Below are positions 1 through 10,082 of a stretch of 64,000 bases of DNA, in pieces. The notes below the pieces were generated by a model that saw only the letters and a program-made list of their open reading frames with translations, ran no database searches and was not told the DNA's origin. Source of the stretch: Hofstenia miamia (lineage: Eukaryota > Xenacoelomorpha > Acoela > Hofsteniidae); NCBI GenBank assembly GCA_900660155.1, contig CABFPE010000004.1, forward strand, positions 3,408,922 through 3,472,921, written 5' to 3'. Each line of letters begins with the position of its first letter. The first letter of the stretch is position 1. The position numbers and the translations under genes are program-made.

Positions 1-639
1 GACCTAGAGGCTGCGATAATACTATCAGACAAGCAATGGAAACAAGGAAAGCTATAACAGTAAAAAACTCCTATACCTAACCGTAACCTAAGAGCCCACA
101 AGGTAACTACAGCTGTCGCCCTCCCCGCTGTGGAATAGCTATTAGGAGGCTGCTCCAGCATACCTTTAAACGGATGTGGGAACCACCGTACAATTACCCT
201 AGCTTGTAGCAGTTTTAGCTTTCCATCAGAATATATAAAATAACCTGACAAGAGAAAATGAAACCAAAGTAGATTTGCTCATCATTCATTACATCATGTT
301 CGATATATTTATAGCACTTAGTGATAAACAACTAAATACTCAACAAGTACCTGTTAATCTTTCTTGTTGACAGTTTTCCCTCGCTTTAATATTTCTGCTA
401 ATTTTACGCAATGTCAGCTTTAATCGAGCTACGCTGTTTGACCATCTTTTGTTTTGTCAAATACCGTCGAGTATAATTTTAAATCTAATATTGCACAAAA
501 CATTTACAAAGTGAAAATAATCAATCCTATCATGATTTACAATTGAATCATTATAATCAATAATAATTTTAGTCTTTGTTTCCGTTATCTTTTTCTCTCA
601 TCTTGACCAATCATGATAGTCTTGATAGATTATGTCACA
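1..639 (-). repeat. 3' LTR of Gypsy copy 1 (partial)
   Basis: Matches 11,187-11,827 with a few per cent differences. Its right edge (the U3 start on the minus strand) is TGTGACATAATC, directly after the polypurine tract. The other end lies outside the window, so the target duplication cannot be read. Confidence 0.9.
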
Positions 640-650
640 CTCCCCCTCCA
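640..650 (-). other. polypurine tract of Gypsy copy 1
   Basis: On the minus strand TGGAGGGGGAG lies immediately before the LTR start TGTGACA, the usual place for the plus-strand primer of LTR elements. The same tract is found at 11,828-11,838 before the next LTR. Confidence 0.85.
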
Positions 651-656
651 GCGTAG

Positions 657-1676
657 CTAGTTAAGGATGACCACTCTCTCTCCATGGACCATTTCAGCCG
701 CCTTCTTAATTATCTCGTTAGCTTCTTGCATTTCCCACGTAGTGTTTTCATACTTTTCCTCTCTAGTGATTTTTAACACGACATCTTTCTCTGTAGTCAG
801 CAACTTCTTATGTCTCAAAAACGACGGGTTCTTTAGAGATTTTGCTATTGTGCACATACTACGTAGTTCATTTAGCTTTTCGTTGAATATATCATAATGT
901 TTTCTGTAGAGTTTCATACCCTTTATTGCTATCATTAGTGTCATGATCGCATCTACCCTGCTGGTATGCGCCAAATCCGGATGAATTGTAGTATTTGGGT
1001 AGAAAAATTCATAAGTTGATCGTAATGATTTCGATATCGACGCCTCGTCATAGAACGCACTTATATTTTCTAACACTTCTTCCTCAGTTATGTTTTCCAG
1101 CTCGTTCTTTCCCAGTCTTATCATGGTAATAATTTCTACTCTTCTCATTACGTCATAGTATCGATATTGCGAGCTCCAAAGTTCTCCCCATACAATGTCG
1201 TTAATTCCTGAGAACAATATTACAGTTTGCGTCGTTCTTCTTTCAATTTCTTCACAAACTTTCTTAATCTGTTTGTTTATTGGTTCCCCTTCCTTATAGA
1301 GGTCATAGGGTGTTACTTGCCCCTCTATAAATACTCTCTCCTTGTTATCGTTTTTTAATAATATCTCCTTCGACTTCTTGTAGCGTTCATCGTTAACGAT
1401 TTTTTCAGCTGCTTGTCTACTATTGACGTACGTGTTCTCTTCGTGCCACATTGCTTTGATTGCTCTTTTTTCTTTTAATCGCCAAGTTGGTAGGAGCATC
1501 GGTATGAAAATTGTGGGTGGTGGCGTACATTTTAAGATTGTCGTCATTGTTTTTTCTTCTATTGCTTCATACGTTCCTTGCATCTCTGCCGTTGTAGCCA
1601 TTCCGAATGTCGCAGGATAGTTATTCTTAGACTTTTTAATGTTCTCCCAGAAGGTATCTGTTAGACCGTTTTTCAT
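657..1676 (-). CDS. Gypsy copy 1, last ORF before the 3' LTR, unknown function
   Basis: A 339-codon open frame, and the sequence in its frame stays coding-like for some way upstream. It ends seven bases before the polypurine tract, where env or an accessory gene sits in other LTR elements. I see no signal peptide, no membrane anchor, no furin site and no cysteine pattern, so it does not look like an envelope protein. The protein is charged and mostly helical in character. One stretch, VILFSGINDI near residue 150, and a later IHPDLAH are weakly reminiscent of SGNH-hydrolase blocks, but this is a guess. The last 233 codons are also present in copy 2 (11,845-12,546) with few changes, so the region belongs to the family and is not a chance insertion. 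Confidence 0.6.
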   Translation of the reverse strand: MKNGLTDTFWENIKKSKNNYPATFGMATTAEMQGTYEAIEEKTMTTILKCTPPPTIFIPMLLPTWRLKEKRAIKAMWHEENTYVNSRQAAEKIVNDERYKKSKEILLKNDNKERVFIEGQVTPYDLYKEGEPINKQIKKVCEEIERRTTQTVILFSGINDIVWGELWSSQYRYYDVMRRVEIITMIRLGKNELENITEEEVLENISAFYDEASISKSLRSTYEFFYPNTTIHPDLAHTSRVDAIMTLMIAIKGMKLYRKHYDIFNEKLNELRSMCTIAKSLKNPSFLRHKKLLTTEKDVVLKITREEKYENTTWEMQEANEIIKKAAEMVHGERVVILN

Positions 1677-1877
1677 TAAATTGTGTGCAATTTCAGGCTT
1701 TATTACTATCTTCGACGTTATACATTCTATGTCTACTGCAATTTGATTTTGTGGTTGCAGTAATTCGTCGATCTCCTGTCTGGTAAAAGCTTCGGTACAC
1801 AGCAGTTTAATTAATGATTTGGTCTCTCTTTCATAAACCTCACCAAAGATTCTTTGTACTATGTTATTTTTTCGTTC

Positions 1878-3641
1878 TCATCGCACCGTAATTTCTACTA
1901 GCAATCTTTCATCATCTGTGTCGACCCACGATAACTCACTGGGCTCTTGTTCGCCCCATTTCTCTAGATTAACTTTATCAATGACTCGCTGCGTGTTAGG
2001 TGTTAACGCGATATCAGTAGATTGTAACAGCTTCTCTTCCATAATCATTTCTTCTTTACTTTTACTCACCATTTCGATGATTTCAATAGGACAATTTTTT
2101 CCTTCTCTACGCATTGTTTCCAAACGTTTAATAATCTTGGTGTATGCACACTGAGGGTAATTTTTCAGATATTTCCTTATCTCTTTTGTAATTACTTCGT
2201 GAATCCTCTTTTCTTCCACCAATTTTATTGTTTGTAACGTTTCCGCATGCTCCCTTCTGATCAAATTTCGAGTTGTTACCCATGGTTGGTATTTAAGTGC
2301 TCTAAGTTTCGTGTTGGAAGTCGCGCCCCACATGTATTTCTTTGTTTCATCTGTTAAGATATCGATTTCACTGGGACAAATGCCTGTTTTGTTCACTAAT
2401 TCGATTATACTAGGTCTTCCCAGTGTATGTTGCTGCATCAACAATCTCGTAAAATGTTTCTCGAATCTCTGCTGTACTTTCTTCGTTGGGGACAGCGGTA
2501 ATATTTCTACATTTTGTAGTAGCCATTGCTTAATGTTTGTGGGGATCGGTGCTACTGCTATCTCGAATTTTTTCTGTCGAGCAATCTGTCGCCTCTCCTT
2601 TCTCATCATAGGCAGTACTAACTTGTCATTGTATGTTAGTGCGATTGCTAATATCCAAATAGCTGTTCTTGCTCTGATCTCTGGTGCGTTTATCTCTTCA
2701 AACATTTGAGTTTTAAAATTTCTTTTGGCCTCCATTTCGTACGCTCTTCTTATCTCATATAATATGGTTTTGGTGCTTTTGTGATACTTCTTGGTCGGCG
2801 ATCTTATGTCTATCTTTGGCCACTCTTCATGTGTAGGTTTATCTGCTTTAATTTCCGACCATACTGTCGCTATCTTCTGTAAATGTTCAGGTGTTTGATT
2901 TAGGCTGCACTTGAGAAATATATTTCCAGTCTCCTCTAGATTTTTGTTTGTTCTGAGCAATTCCATTGTGCGTGTTTGGTAATACATGTCTATTGCGATT
3001 TTAGGTTCTACCATAATTCTTTCTGCCAGTGCTATTTCGTTAACTTGTAAATCCACTTTTATCAGTTCAGATATTTTCATCGTACTGCTATCCAGTGTAA
3101 ACAGATTATCTAGTTTAATCTCCAAGTCTTTTATACATTTAGGCAACTCATCTGCTTTTTGTGTAACGACTATTATTACCCTCGTTTTGTTTTTCTTAGC
3201 TATTTTGAGAGTTTCTTCTATGTTACTTTGCAGTCTTTTTGATGCTATTTCAGTGTCTTTCACAAAATAGATTATCGTGAGATGCTTTTTGTCTAGGTTG
3301 ACTTGTTCACATTCGGTTATAATCTTCTCTTTGTTTTTAGTTAGCTTCTGTACATCTTTCATCGTAAACTGTTCATCAAATGTAATGTGGACTGTGCTTT
3401 TGAAATACGGTCTATTAAATTGTTCTTTCATATCTTCTTTGTATGCTATTATCGTATTACACGTTGGGCGATTCTTCTTATCAATAACTATCGGAATTGC
3501 GTAGCTCTCATTTTCTTTAGTCGAAGTACTGTTTCTTATTAGCCTTTTAGTTTCCGGCGACAGATTATCATATGAATTATATCTCATTTTTCTGTTTGCT
3601 ATAAAATAGGGATGTATACGTTCTCTTCCTATTTTCGTCAT
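1878..3641 (-). CDS. Gypsy copy 1, large downstream ORF, unknown function
   Basis: A 587-codon open frame located between integrase and the final ORF. It is rich in Lys, Glu, Arg and Ile, with no hydrophobic segments long enough for a signal peptide or transmembrane anchor and no zinc-finger pattern I can see. I do not recognise it. Its position is that of env in retrovirus-like Gypsy elements, but its composition suggests a soluble, possibly nucleic-acid-binding protein. A central beta-alpha-like stretch around residues 120-170 (LTIIYF, then RVIIVV) could be part of a Rossmann-like or SGNH-like fold; this is inference from pattern only. A frame of this length in AT-rich DNA is very unlikely by chance. 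Confidence 0.6.
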   Translation of the reverse strand: MTKIGRERIHPYFIANRKMRYNSYDNLSPETKRLIRNSTSTKENESYAIPIVIDKKNRPTCNTIIAYKEDMKEQFNRPYFKSTVHITFDEQFTMKDVQKLTKNKEKIITECEQVNLDKKHLTIIYFVKDTEIASKRLQSNIEETLKIAKKNKTRVIIVVTQKADELPKCIKDLEIKLDNLFTLDSSTMKISELIKVDLQVNEIALAERIMVEPKIAIDMYYQTRTMELLRTNKNLEETGNIFLKCSLNQTPEHLQKIATVWSEIKADKPTHEEWPKIDIRSPTKKYHKSTKTILYEIRRAYEMEAKRNFKTQMFEEINAPEIRARTAIWILAIALTYNDKLVLPMMRKERRQIARQKKFEIAVAPIPTNIKQWLLQNVEILPLSPTKKVQQRFEKHFTRLLMQQHTLGRPSIIELVNKTGICPSEIDILTDETKKYMWGATSNTKLRALKYQPWVTTRNLIRREHAETLQTIKLVEEKRIHEVITKEIRKYLKNYPQCAYTKIIKRLETMRREGKNCPIEIIEMVSKSKEEMIMEEKLLQSTDIALTPNTQRVIDKVNLEKWGEQEPSELSWVDTDDERLLVEITVR

Positions 3642-3662
3642 GCGGCTCTCTCTCTCTTCTGA

Positions 3663-4424
3663 TCACGACGATTTCGTTGTTGTTGACGTTTGTCTGTACG
3701 AAAATATTCCTGAACTTGTCGTGGGAATCGAACTTGTTGATGGTATCTGCGATGTGTCCATGTCTGAGTCATCGCTTATCAGTTGTGTATCCCAACTTTC
3801 CATAGCTACTGAGGTTATTTCCTCGCCGCCCTTTAATTGGCTTTGAGTACTTATGGATGCCGTTTCCTCGCCGCCCTTTAATTGGCTTTGAGTACTTGTC
3901 GACGCTATTTCCTCTTTGCCCTTTAATTGGCATCGAGTACTGCTTGATGTTGAAGGGGAGTGTGCATAATTCGATGCTTCCAACCTCACGCCCTTTAATT
4001 GGCGATCAGTGTCTTGTAGATGGCCCTCATTTACCCGCCTGCCCGTTAATTGACATTTGGTAGAGGGTGATTTTTCTTCTATTGTCTCCATCCTCATACC
4101 CTTTATTCGGTAATCAGATTGAGGAGACCTCCTCCTTATTCTTTACCTCTTGTTAGTAGGTGTCATCTGCTCCGTCGTCATACCCTTTAATTGGTAATCA
4201 GACTGTGGAGCGCTTCTTCTCACTCTCCGTCTCTTGTTGGTAGGTGGTGAGTTCTCCATCGTCATGCCCTTTAATTGGCAATCGGATTGCGGATATCTAG
4301 TTTTGCTATTGGAACTCGTTGACGTTTCCTCCATCCTCATGTCCTTTAATTGACGATCAGTCTGCGGAGTTCTCCTTCTTCTCACTCTCCTCGATTTCAT
4401 TGGTGATCGTTGTGTTTGTTTCAT
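3663..4424 (-). CDS. Gypsy copy 1, QLKG-repeat coding region
   Basis: Coding-like sequence between integrase and the 587-codon ORF, open over most of its length on the minus strand. It is low in complexity (Ser, Thr, Glu, Arg) and punctuated by a recurring QLKG motif preceded by Ser-Gln, Asp-Arg or Cys. The DNA below this is a nine-copy repeat (see the repeat entry). Basic runs such as KRRRVRR could be nuclear-localisation-like. It may be the N-terminal tail of the downstream protein or the C-terminal tail of integrase; no known domain is visible. Confidence 0.5.
3828..4353 (-). repeat. nine-copy CCCTTTAATTGG motif
   Basis: The plus-strand motif gCCCTTTAATTGG, or a one- to three-base variant, starts at 3,828, 3,872, 3,918, 3,990, 4,041, 4,098, 4,182, 4,266 and 4,341, usually followed by a short TCAG- or GAGTAC-type tail. 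Spacing is 43-84 bp, so this is an irregular minisatellite. On the minus strand most copies encode QLKG. Confidence 0.85.
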
Positions 4425-7400
4425 ATTTCCTAAATTCAGTTAATAAATTAATATCCCATATTTCTGGGTCATATTTCAGTTTATTTTTTACTGCCCTCTG
4501 GGGCATTACTCTTCTTTCAACTTCAGGTTCCCCCTTCTCGGGTCTGTATTCATCTTGAAATTCTTCTTCATGTACACTGTCCAAATCATTCATTTCAGCA
4601 TATATACCATCATCAACCTGTATAATTTTAAACTCTGCATTTTTGTCAAGAGTTACTTGTTCTATATTTACTGTTGCACGTTTTAAGTTTTGAAAGTGTA
4701 ATATTCGTCCGTCATTCAATTTATAATTATTATTAGGTAGTGTTTGTGTAACTGTGAATGGCCCTGACCACTGTGTTTTGAGTTTCCTTACCTGATTCAC
4801 GTCTTGTGTTCTCATTAGAGTGTATGCGTAAACTTTATCCCCTACCTTGTGTGGTTCACCATATATCTTTTTATTAAAGTTTCTTTCTTGCCTTATCGCC
4901 GATTTCTTTGTGTTATGGCACATGGCCTCGTGGATTCCAGTTATCTGATCTTTTAATTTTCTTATATAATCGTTATCTGGTTTTTCGGAGTACGTATTAT
5001 ATTGCATGGATATCAGTGTTGCTGCTTCTCTACCATACATGGCTTTATATGGCGTCATTCCTGTTGTCGAGTGTACTGATGTATTATAGAAGTATTCGAC
5101 TATTTCCAGTACTTCTTTCCAATCTCTTCCTCCAATTCTCGAAGTTAATACTCTTATCAGTTTTATCATCGTTCTATTTAATCTTTCTACTGCCCCATTT
5201 GCTTGTGGATGATATGCGGTTGTTTTTTCTGTTAATATCTCCATCAGTTTAGCCATTTCCTCAAACAATTTACTTTCAAATTGAACGCCCCTGTCAGATA
5301 TTATTGTTTGCATTGGTCCGAATTTTAAAATCCACTCTTTCATTATTTTGTCTGCCACTACTTTTGCGGTTGTTGAATCCAACGGTATCATTCGGGCGTA
5401 TTTTGTAAAGTTATCAACTAAGACCAATATATACTGATAGCCTTCATCATCTTGAGACAGTTTTTCTAAGTCCACATGAACAATTTCATTGGGTGCTGTT
5501 GCCATAATTTTCTCAAGCGGCGCGGTTTGAACCAGGAAGTGACTCTTATTATTTATCAGACATGTGTTACATTTGTTAATAACATCTTCCACCGTTCTTC
5601 CTATACTCTTTGTTATGAAGAAAGCGTTAAAGGTATTCTCCGTCTGTATTATAACTAGATGTCCATTTTCATGTATTTTCCGAACTAATTCCCTCTTATA
5701 ATATTCCGGGATTGCTATTCTTAGCATTTTTCCTTCTATATACAACAGTCTGTTTCTGTTTACTTTCCACTTATATCTTTGGAAATAACTTTTAGCTTCT
5801 TTTCCCAATAACCACCCATCATTGTTCAATTTGTCTCTTATGTCTTTCAATATCAGATCAGTTTTTTGTTTCTCAATAATATCTTTTTGGGATATTTCCT
5901 CCTTAATTATTATCGGCATTATAGCATTACCTTTCTTATCCGTGTTAATTTCAGGTAGTTCAGCGTATTCGTTATGTGACATAAACTGAAATTGTTTCTT
6001 TTCGCCATCCACCTTTTCCATATCTCTCTGATATTCCAGCAATGCTGTCCAAAAATCTGCGTTCTTATGTAATGTTCCCTTTCGGTGTTCTATGTTAAAT
6101 TTAAATTCATTTAGATATTCAATCCATCTTGATACAATTGATGACTTGTCACCCGAAAACTTTTTAAGCCACGCTAATCCACTGTTATCAGTTCTCACCT
6201 TAAACGTTTGTCCTATTAAAAAGTACTGGAACTTTTTTATACTCTCGACCAGTGCCAGCATTTCCAATTTTGTTGACCCATAATTCTCTTTGCTCTGTTT
6301 TAGTTTTCGACTAAAAAATTGTATAGGCACTTCTTTACAATACCTAATTGCTGTCCCAAACACGCCCCTATCGCGACGTTGCTTGTGTCACAGTCTAGAA
6401 TAAATTCTTTATCATAGTCCGGTGTGTTTAGTGATGGCATCTTGCTTAGTTCATCTTTTACATTAGCTAACTGCTGTTCTTCTCGCCATGTCCATTCAAA
6501 GACCTTATTTTTTTCAACAATTCTGTCATCTTACTGGTTTTATGAGCGACATTAGATATAAAAGAGCCGTAATAGTTAATAAAACCCATGATCAGCTGTA
6601 AATCTTTTTTCGTTTTCGGACTACTGATGTTTTGAATCATTTCTCTTGCGTTGTTTTTCATTCTTATCTCTCCTTTCCGGATTTGTCTCCCCAGGAATAC
6701 GACTTGTTCTTTTAAAATTTCACATTTTTTCCCATTAACTCGTAAGCCTGCTTTGTATAAAATATTTAGAGTTCTATCCAATTTTTCAAAGTGCTCTTCA
6801 ATTGTGTCACTTGCTATGAGTATGTCATCTATATATGCACTTATCCCTTTTTCAACTTGTCTGTTGTTCTGTTTCAAAACTTTTGTCACATATCTCTGAA
6901 ACGTAGCTGGTGCGTTACATAAACCGAAGGCCATATACATCCATTCGAAGAGTCCATACGGGGTTATAAATGCTGTCTTCTCAATATCAGAAGGCTCCAT
7001 CAGCACCTGCCAATACGCTTTGCAAAGATCTATGCATGTGTAGTACTTGTTTTTACTAGCCTCATATATAATGTCTTCTATCCTCGGGAGTGGATAAGCA
7101 TCTTTTTTCGTTATATCGTTAAGTTTCCGGAAATCTATACAGAGTCTGTATTTCTCACCTTGTTTTACGAATACCGTGGGCGCGGCATACGGACTTTCAC
7201 TTGGCCTAATTATCTTATTATCAATCAGTTCGTTCAATATCGTATTGTAATGCTCTTTTAAGTGTTCGGGAACTCTTCTGCATGGCAATCTTATTGGTTC
7301 TTCCGTCATGGTTATTATTTTGTGCGTCTCTCCGACTGCCTTTCCCACACTTATTTCTCCATAATTAAATATTTTTGCATGTTTCTTCAATATTTCTAGC

Positions 7401-8197
7401 AATTGTCTTCTTTCTTCCGCGCTTAGGTGTTGATACTTCTCTTCTGTTATTTCTGGTATTTGGTACTCCTTATTTTCTTCTTGTATTATATTAATGGTCT
7501 TGTTTACCATCGCTTTTTCGCTTCTCACTTTCTTTCCTTTTAACTTTAAATTGTCCTTTTTTATATTAACTACATGATTAGTTGCATTCAACATTGGTAT
7601 CATTCCTCTACCACTTTTTACCACACACAAACTTGATGGTATCGAAACTTTTTTCGTATTTATACCCTTTTGGTCGTATATCATAACTTCACACATCACA
7701 GAATTTTCCGTTTCTATCTGACACATCTTCCAATTATTCGGTAGAATCTTAACGTCTTCTATTAACTGAAATTCTATCGCTTCTGTGCCTTGCTCTTCCT
7801 CACAAGTTGTTACCATTTCTTCTTGAACCGATATTGTTTTATTAGTGTAGTCAATGATACATTTGTTATTCATCAAAAAATCATTTCCTAATATTACTTC
7901 ATAGGGAAGCACATTTTTTTCTGTATCTATCACCGTAAATGTTTGGAAAAATGTAGTGTTCACAATCCTTATCAGTACTTCTGTCAACTTTCCTTTAGTA
8001 TCAATGTAATCTCCCAATGCATTGAGTAATCTGCTCTTTTCACTTTCCAATTTTCTATTATCAATTCCTATTTTCGCCGCACATTCATCAGTGATGATTG
8101 AAATTACTGCTCCCGTATCTATGGTTGCTTTGACCATCACTCCGTTTATTACAACTGTAATTGTATTAGTCTTGATTAGGTCTGTTATGATTAACAC
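4357..8197 (-). pseudogene. Gypsy copy 1 pol (protease, RT, RNase H, integrase)
   Basis: Aspartic protease at about 7,850-8,190 with the active-site DTGA. Reverse transcriptase at about 6,800-7,350 with LCIDFRKLND and the catalytic YIDD near 6,830-6,845. RNase H at about 6,050-6,410. Integrase has an HHCC zinc region near 5,540-5,680, a catalytic core with VHVDLEKL near 5,470 and SDRGVQ near 5,290, and the final Glu in HPQANGAVERLNR near 5,190, followed by a C-terminal domain. Domain order fixes the Ty3/Gypsy assignment. It lies just downstream of gag, the normal arrangement. All main domains are present; it appears broken by about one or two changes and otherwise looks young. Confidence 0.9.
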
Positions 8198-8229
8198 GGG
8201 TGCACGTTTTACCGGAGGCGGCGCTCCCT

Positions 8230-9840
8230 CTAGTTTAAAGTATCCTCTCTTGTTTCTTCTATTTGTTCTGACTCGTTTTCATCTTCCAACAAGTCTTCCT
8301 CCTCAAAATATGCTTCTTCCTCTTCTATGAAGTTAATTTGTCTTTTGCAGTATCTCTTCGTGTGACCCTTTTTTCCACACGCTTGACATTTTAAATCTTT
8401 TCTGTTTATACGTTTCACCGTACCATCTTTTAACTTTATTTTAATAATTTCGTCCTTTGATTTTCCATCATTGTCTTTCTTAACTTTATTCGTTCTGCTA
8501 ACCATTGTTGGCATCACCTTTACTATTGACGATTTCTCATTTATTCGGGCGTTATTTTCCATCATAACCTGTATTCCCAGGCCTTTCCTTATCATTCTTT
8601 CAAGGGAATCGTCTGCGTCACACTTGATTTCAAATTGTTGCCTGATCGGTTCTGGTAGCCCTTTGCATATATGAGAGATCAGGTCGTATTTAGAATTCGT
8701 ACTTTCTCTTGAACTAAGTTTCAGCAGTCTTTCTACCTGTGACATATAGTTTCTGAGATCTTCTCGTTTGTTAACCCTTAGGTTATTCAATAACATGCGA
8801 TATTGGCTTTTAAAGCTCTCATCATCATAATATCTCTGATATTCCCCAATTAATTTCTTGTAGTCCGATTTAGTTTCTAAATCCAACACTAAATAATGCT
8901 GGTAAGCTGCTGCTCCTAAATATAAGGGGAATCGCGCCGCCGCTTGTTTCTGTGTAACTTTTCTTTCCTTCATGCTCATCTCGAACATTTGGATCCATTC
9001 TTTAAATGTCGGGGAATAGCTGTCCACTCTCCCCGTAAATTTCGGAAGTATTGCTTTACAAGCTGGTGTCTCACTATCTTCCTCTTCAGATAGTATCGTT
9101 TCTTCATATATCGGTTTTCTGTCCGTCGTACTATTGCATTTTTCCTTCACTTGTTTCGTTATATTTACGACTAACTTTTCAACAAATTCGTCTTCTGTCT
9201 GACAATTTCTATATATTTCAGACTGACTTTCTTCTATTGGTACACTTCCGCTCAATTTTTCCAGTTCTTGTATTATTGTGTTTTTAATCACCTTGACACT
9301 ATTCTGCTCTTCTTCATTTGTTATTGTCGACAATCGAATTTTATCTTTTAAATCATCTATCTGGAGTTGCTTCAAGATATTATCTTCTCTCAGGTTCACG
9401 TTTTCTTCATGCATTTGAGTAATCATTTTCTTTAGATTCTCACTCTGCATTTTTATCTCGTTGTTCGCCTCTATTAGTTTCTCGATTTGTTTCTGGAATA
9501 CATTCCTTTGCTCCGTCAACCTAGAGCTCGTATCTTGCATAATTTCTTCAATCCGTTTGTCTTTTTCAGCATTCGCTAATTCTATCTCAAACATCCTTTG
9601 AGTTAAGTTTTCTATTTGTAACATTAACTCCCGTCTTTCGTTATTATTATTCTCTATTATTCTCCTTAACTCCATTGTCGACGGTGCTGCATCTTCATTT
9701 TCTTGTTGTAAGACTATCTCTGTTGGGGAATTTTGACTCTCAGGGGATGTATTAACAACCGCTGGGGTTGTTTGATTTTGGGGTGTCCTTTGCGTTTTGG
9801 CTTTAGTCCTTTGCTTTTTTCTTGAATTTACCATTTTCAT
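8230..9840 (-). CDS. gag: Gypsy copy 1 gag
   Basis: A 536-codon open frame. The Lys/Arg-rich start is followed by a long Gln/Glu-rich coiled coil (about residues 50-190). A capsid-like helical domain comes next (about 260-430; PKFTGRVDSYSPTFKEW, then LPEPIRQQFE). A single CCHC zinc knuckle (CQACGKKGHTKRYC, near 485-500) precedes an acidic tail. The knuckle and the capsid-like core are typical of Gypsy gag proteins that package element RNA. It begins about 230 bp after the primer binding site and lies directly before the protease, as expected. The frame looks whole. A close relative is in copy 2 and a more distant one at 18,759-19,328. Confidence 0.9.
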   Translation of the reverse strand: MKMVNSRKKQRTKAKTQRTPQNQTTPAVVNTSPESQNSPTEIVLQQENEDAAPSTMELRRIIENNNNERRELMLQIENLTQRMFEIELANAEKDKRIEEIMQDTSSRLTEQRNVFQKQIEKLIEANNEIKMQSENLKKMITQMHEENVNLREDNILKQLQIDDLKDKIRLSTITNEEEQNSVKVIKNTIIQELEKLSGSVPIEESQSEIYRNCQTEDEFVEKLVVNITKQVKEKCNSTTDRKPIYEETILSEEEDSETPACKAILPKFTGRVDSYSPTFKEWIQMFEMSMKERKVTQKQAAARFPLYLGAAAYQHYLVLDLETKSDYKKLIGEYQRYYDDESFKSQYRMLLNNLRVNKREDLRNYMSQVERLLKLSSRESTNSKYDLISHICKGLPEPIRQQFEIKCDADDSLERMIRKGLGIQVMMENNARINEKSSIVKVMPTMVSRTNKVKKDNDGKSKDEIIKIKLKDGTVKRINRKDLKCQACGKKGHTKRYCKRQINFIEEEEAYFEEEDLLEDENESEQIEETREDTLN

Positions 9841-10066
9841 TTCTACTAAGGCAATTGTGTAATGGTGTCCTTTATTGGTATCATGTACTCAAGGTTACAC
9901 TGTTCATCATTTTCTTGCTTGTTTACTTCTTTATTTTTGAGTGAGAAGAAACAACTATCTTAACTCACTCATAGTTTCTTAATGTAATTCTCGTTAGTAA
10001 CTTCATACACTTTCATTAACTATTACACCATCTGTTTTTCTCTCCTTTGTGCATGCTCTTTAAGCG

Positions 10067-10082
10067 CCTGTCACGGTCGCCA
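10067..10082 (-). other. primer binding site, tRNA-Arg type, copy 1
   Basis: On the minus strand TGGCGACCGTGACAGG directly follows the LTR end ...TCTACA. From memory it is complementary to the 3' end, with CCA, of animal tRNA-Arg (TCG anticodon). The same site is at 17,377-17,392 for copy 2. mdg1/412-like elements use tRNA-Arg. Confidence 0.8.

Noticed and set aside
667-897. plus-strand ORFs opposite the Gypsy genes (for example 667-897, 2,311-2,709, 4,908-5,252, 8,022-8,330)
   Set aside because: They lie antisense to well-supported element genes and have no domain of their own.
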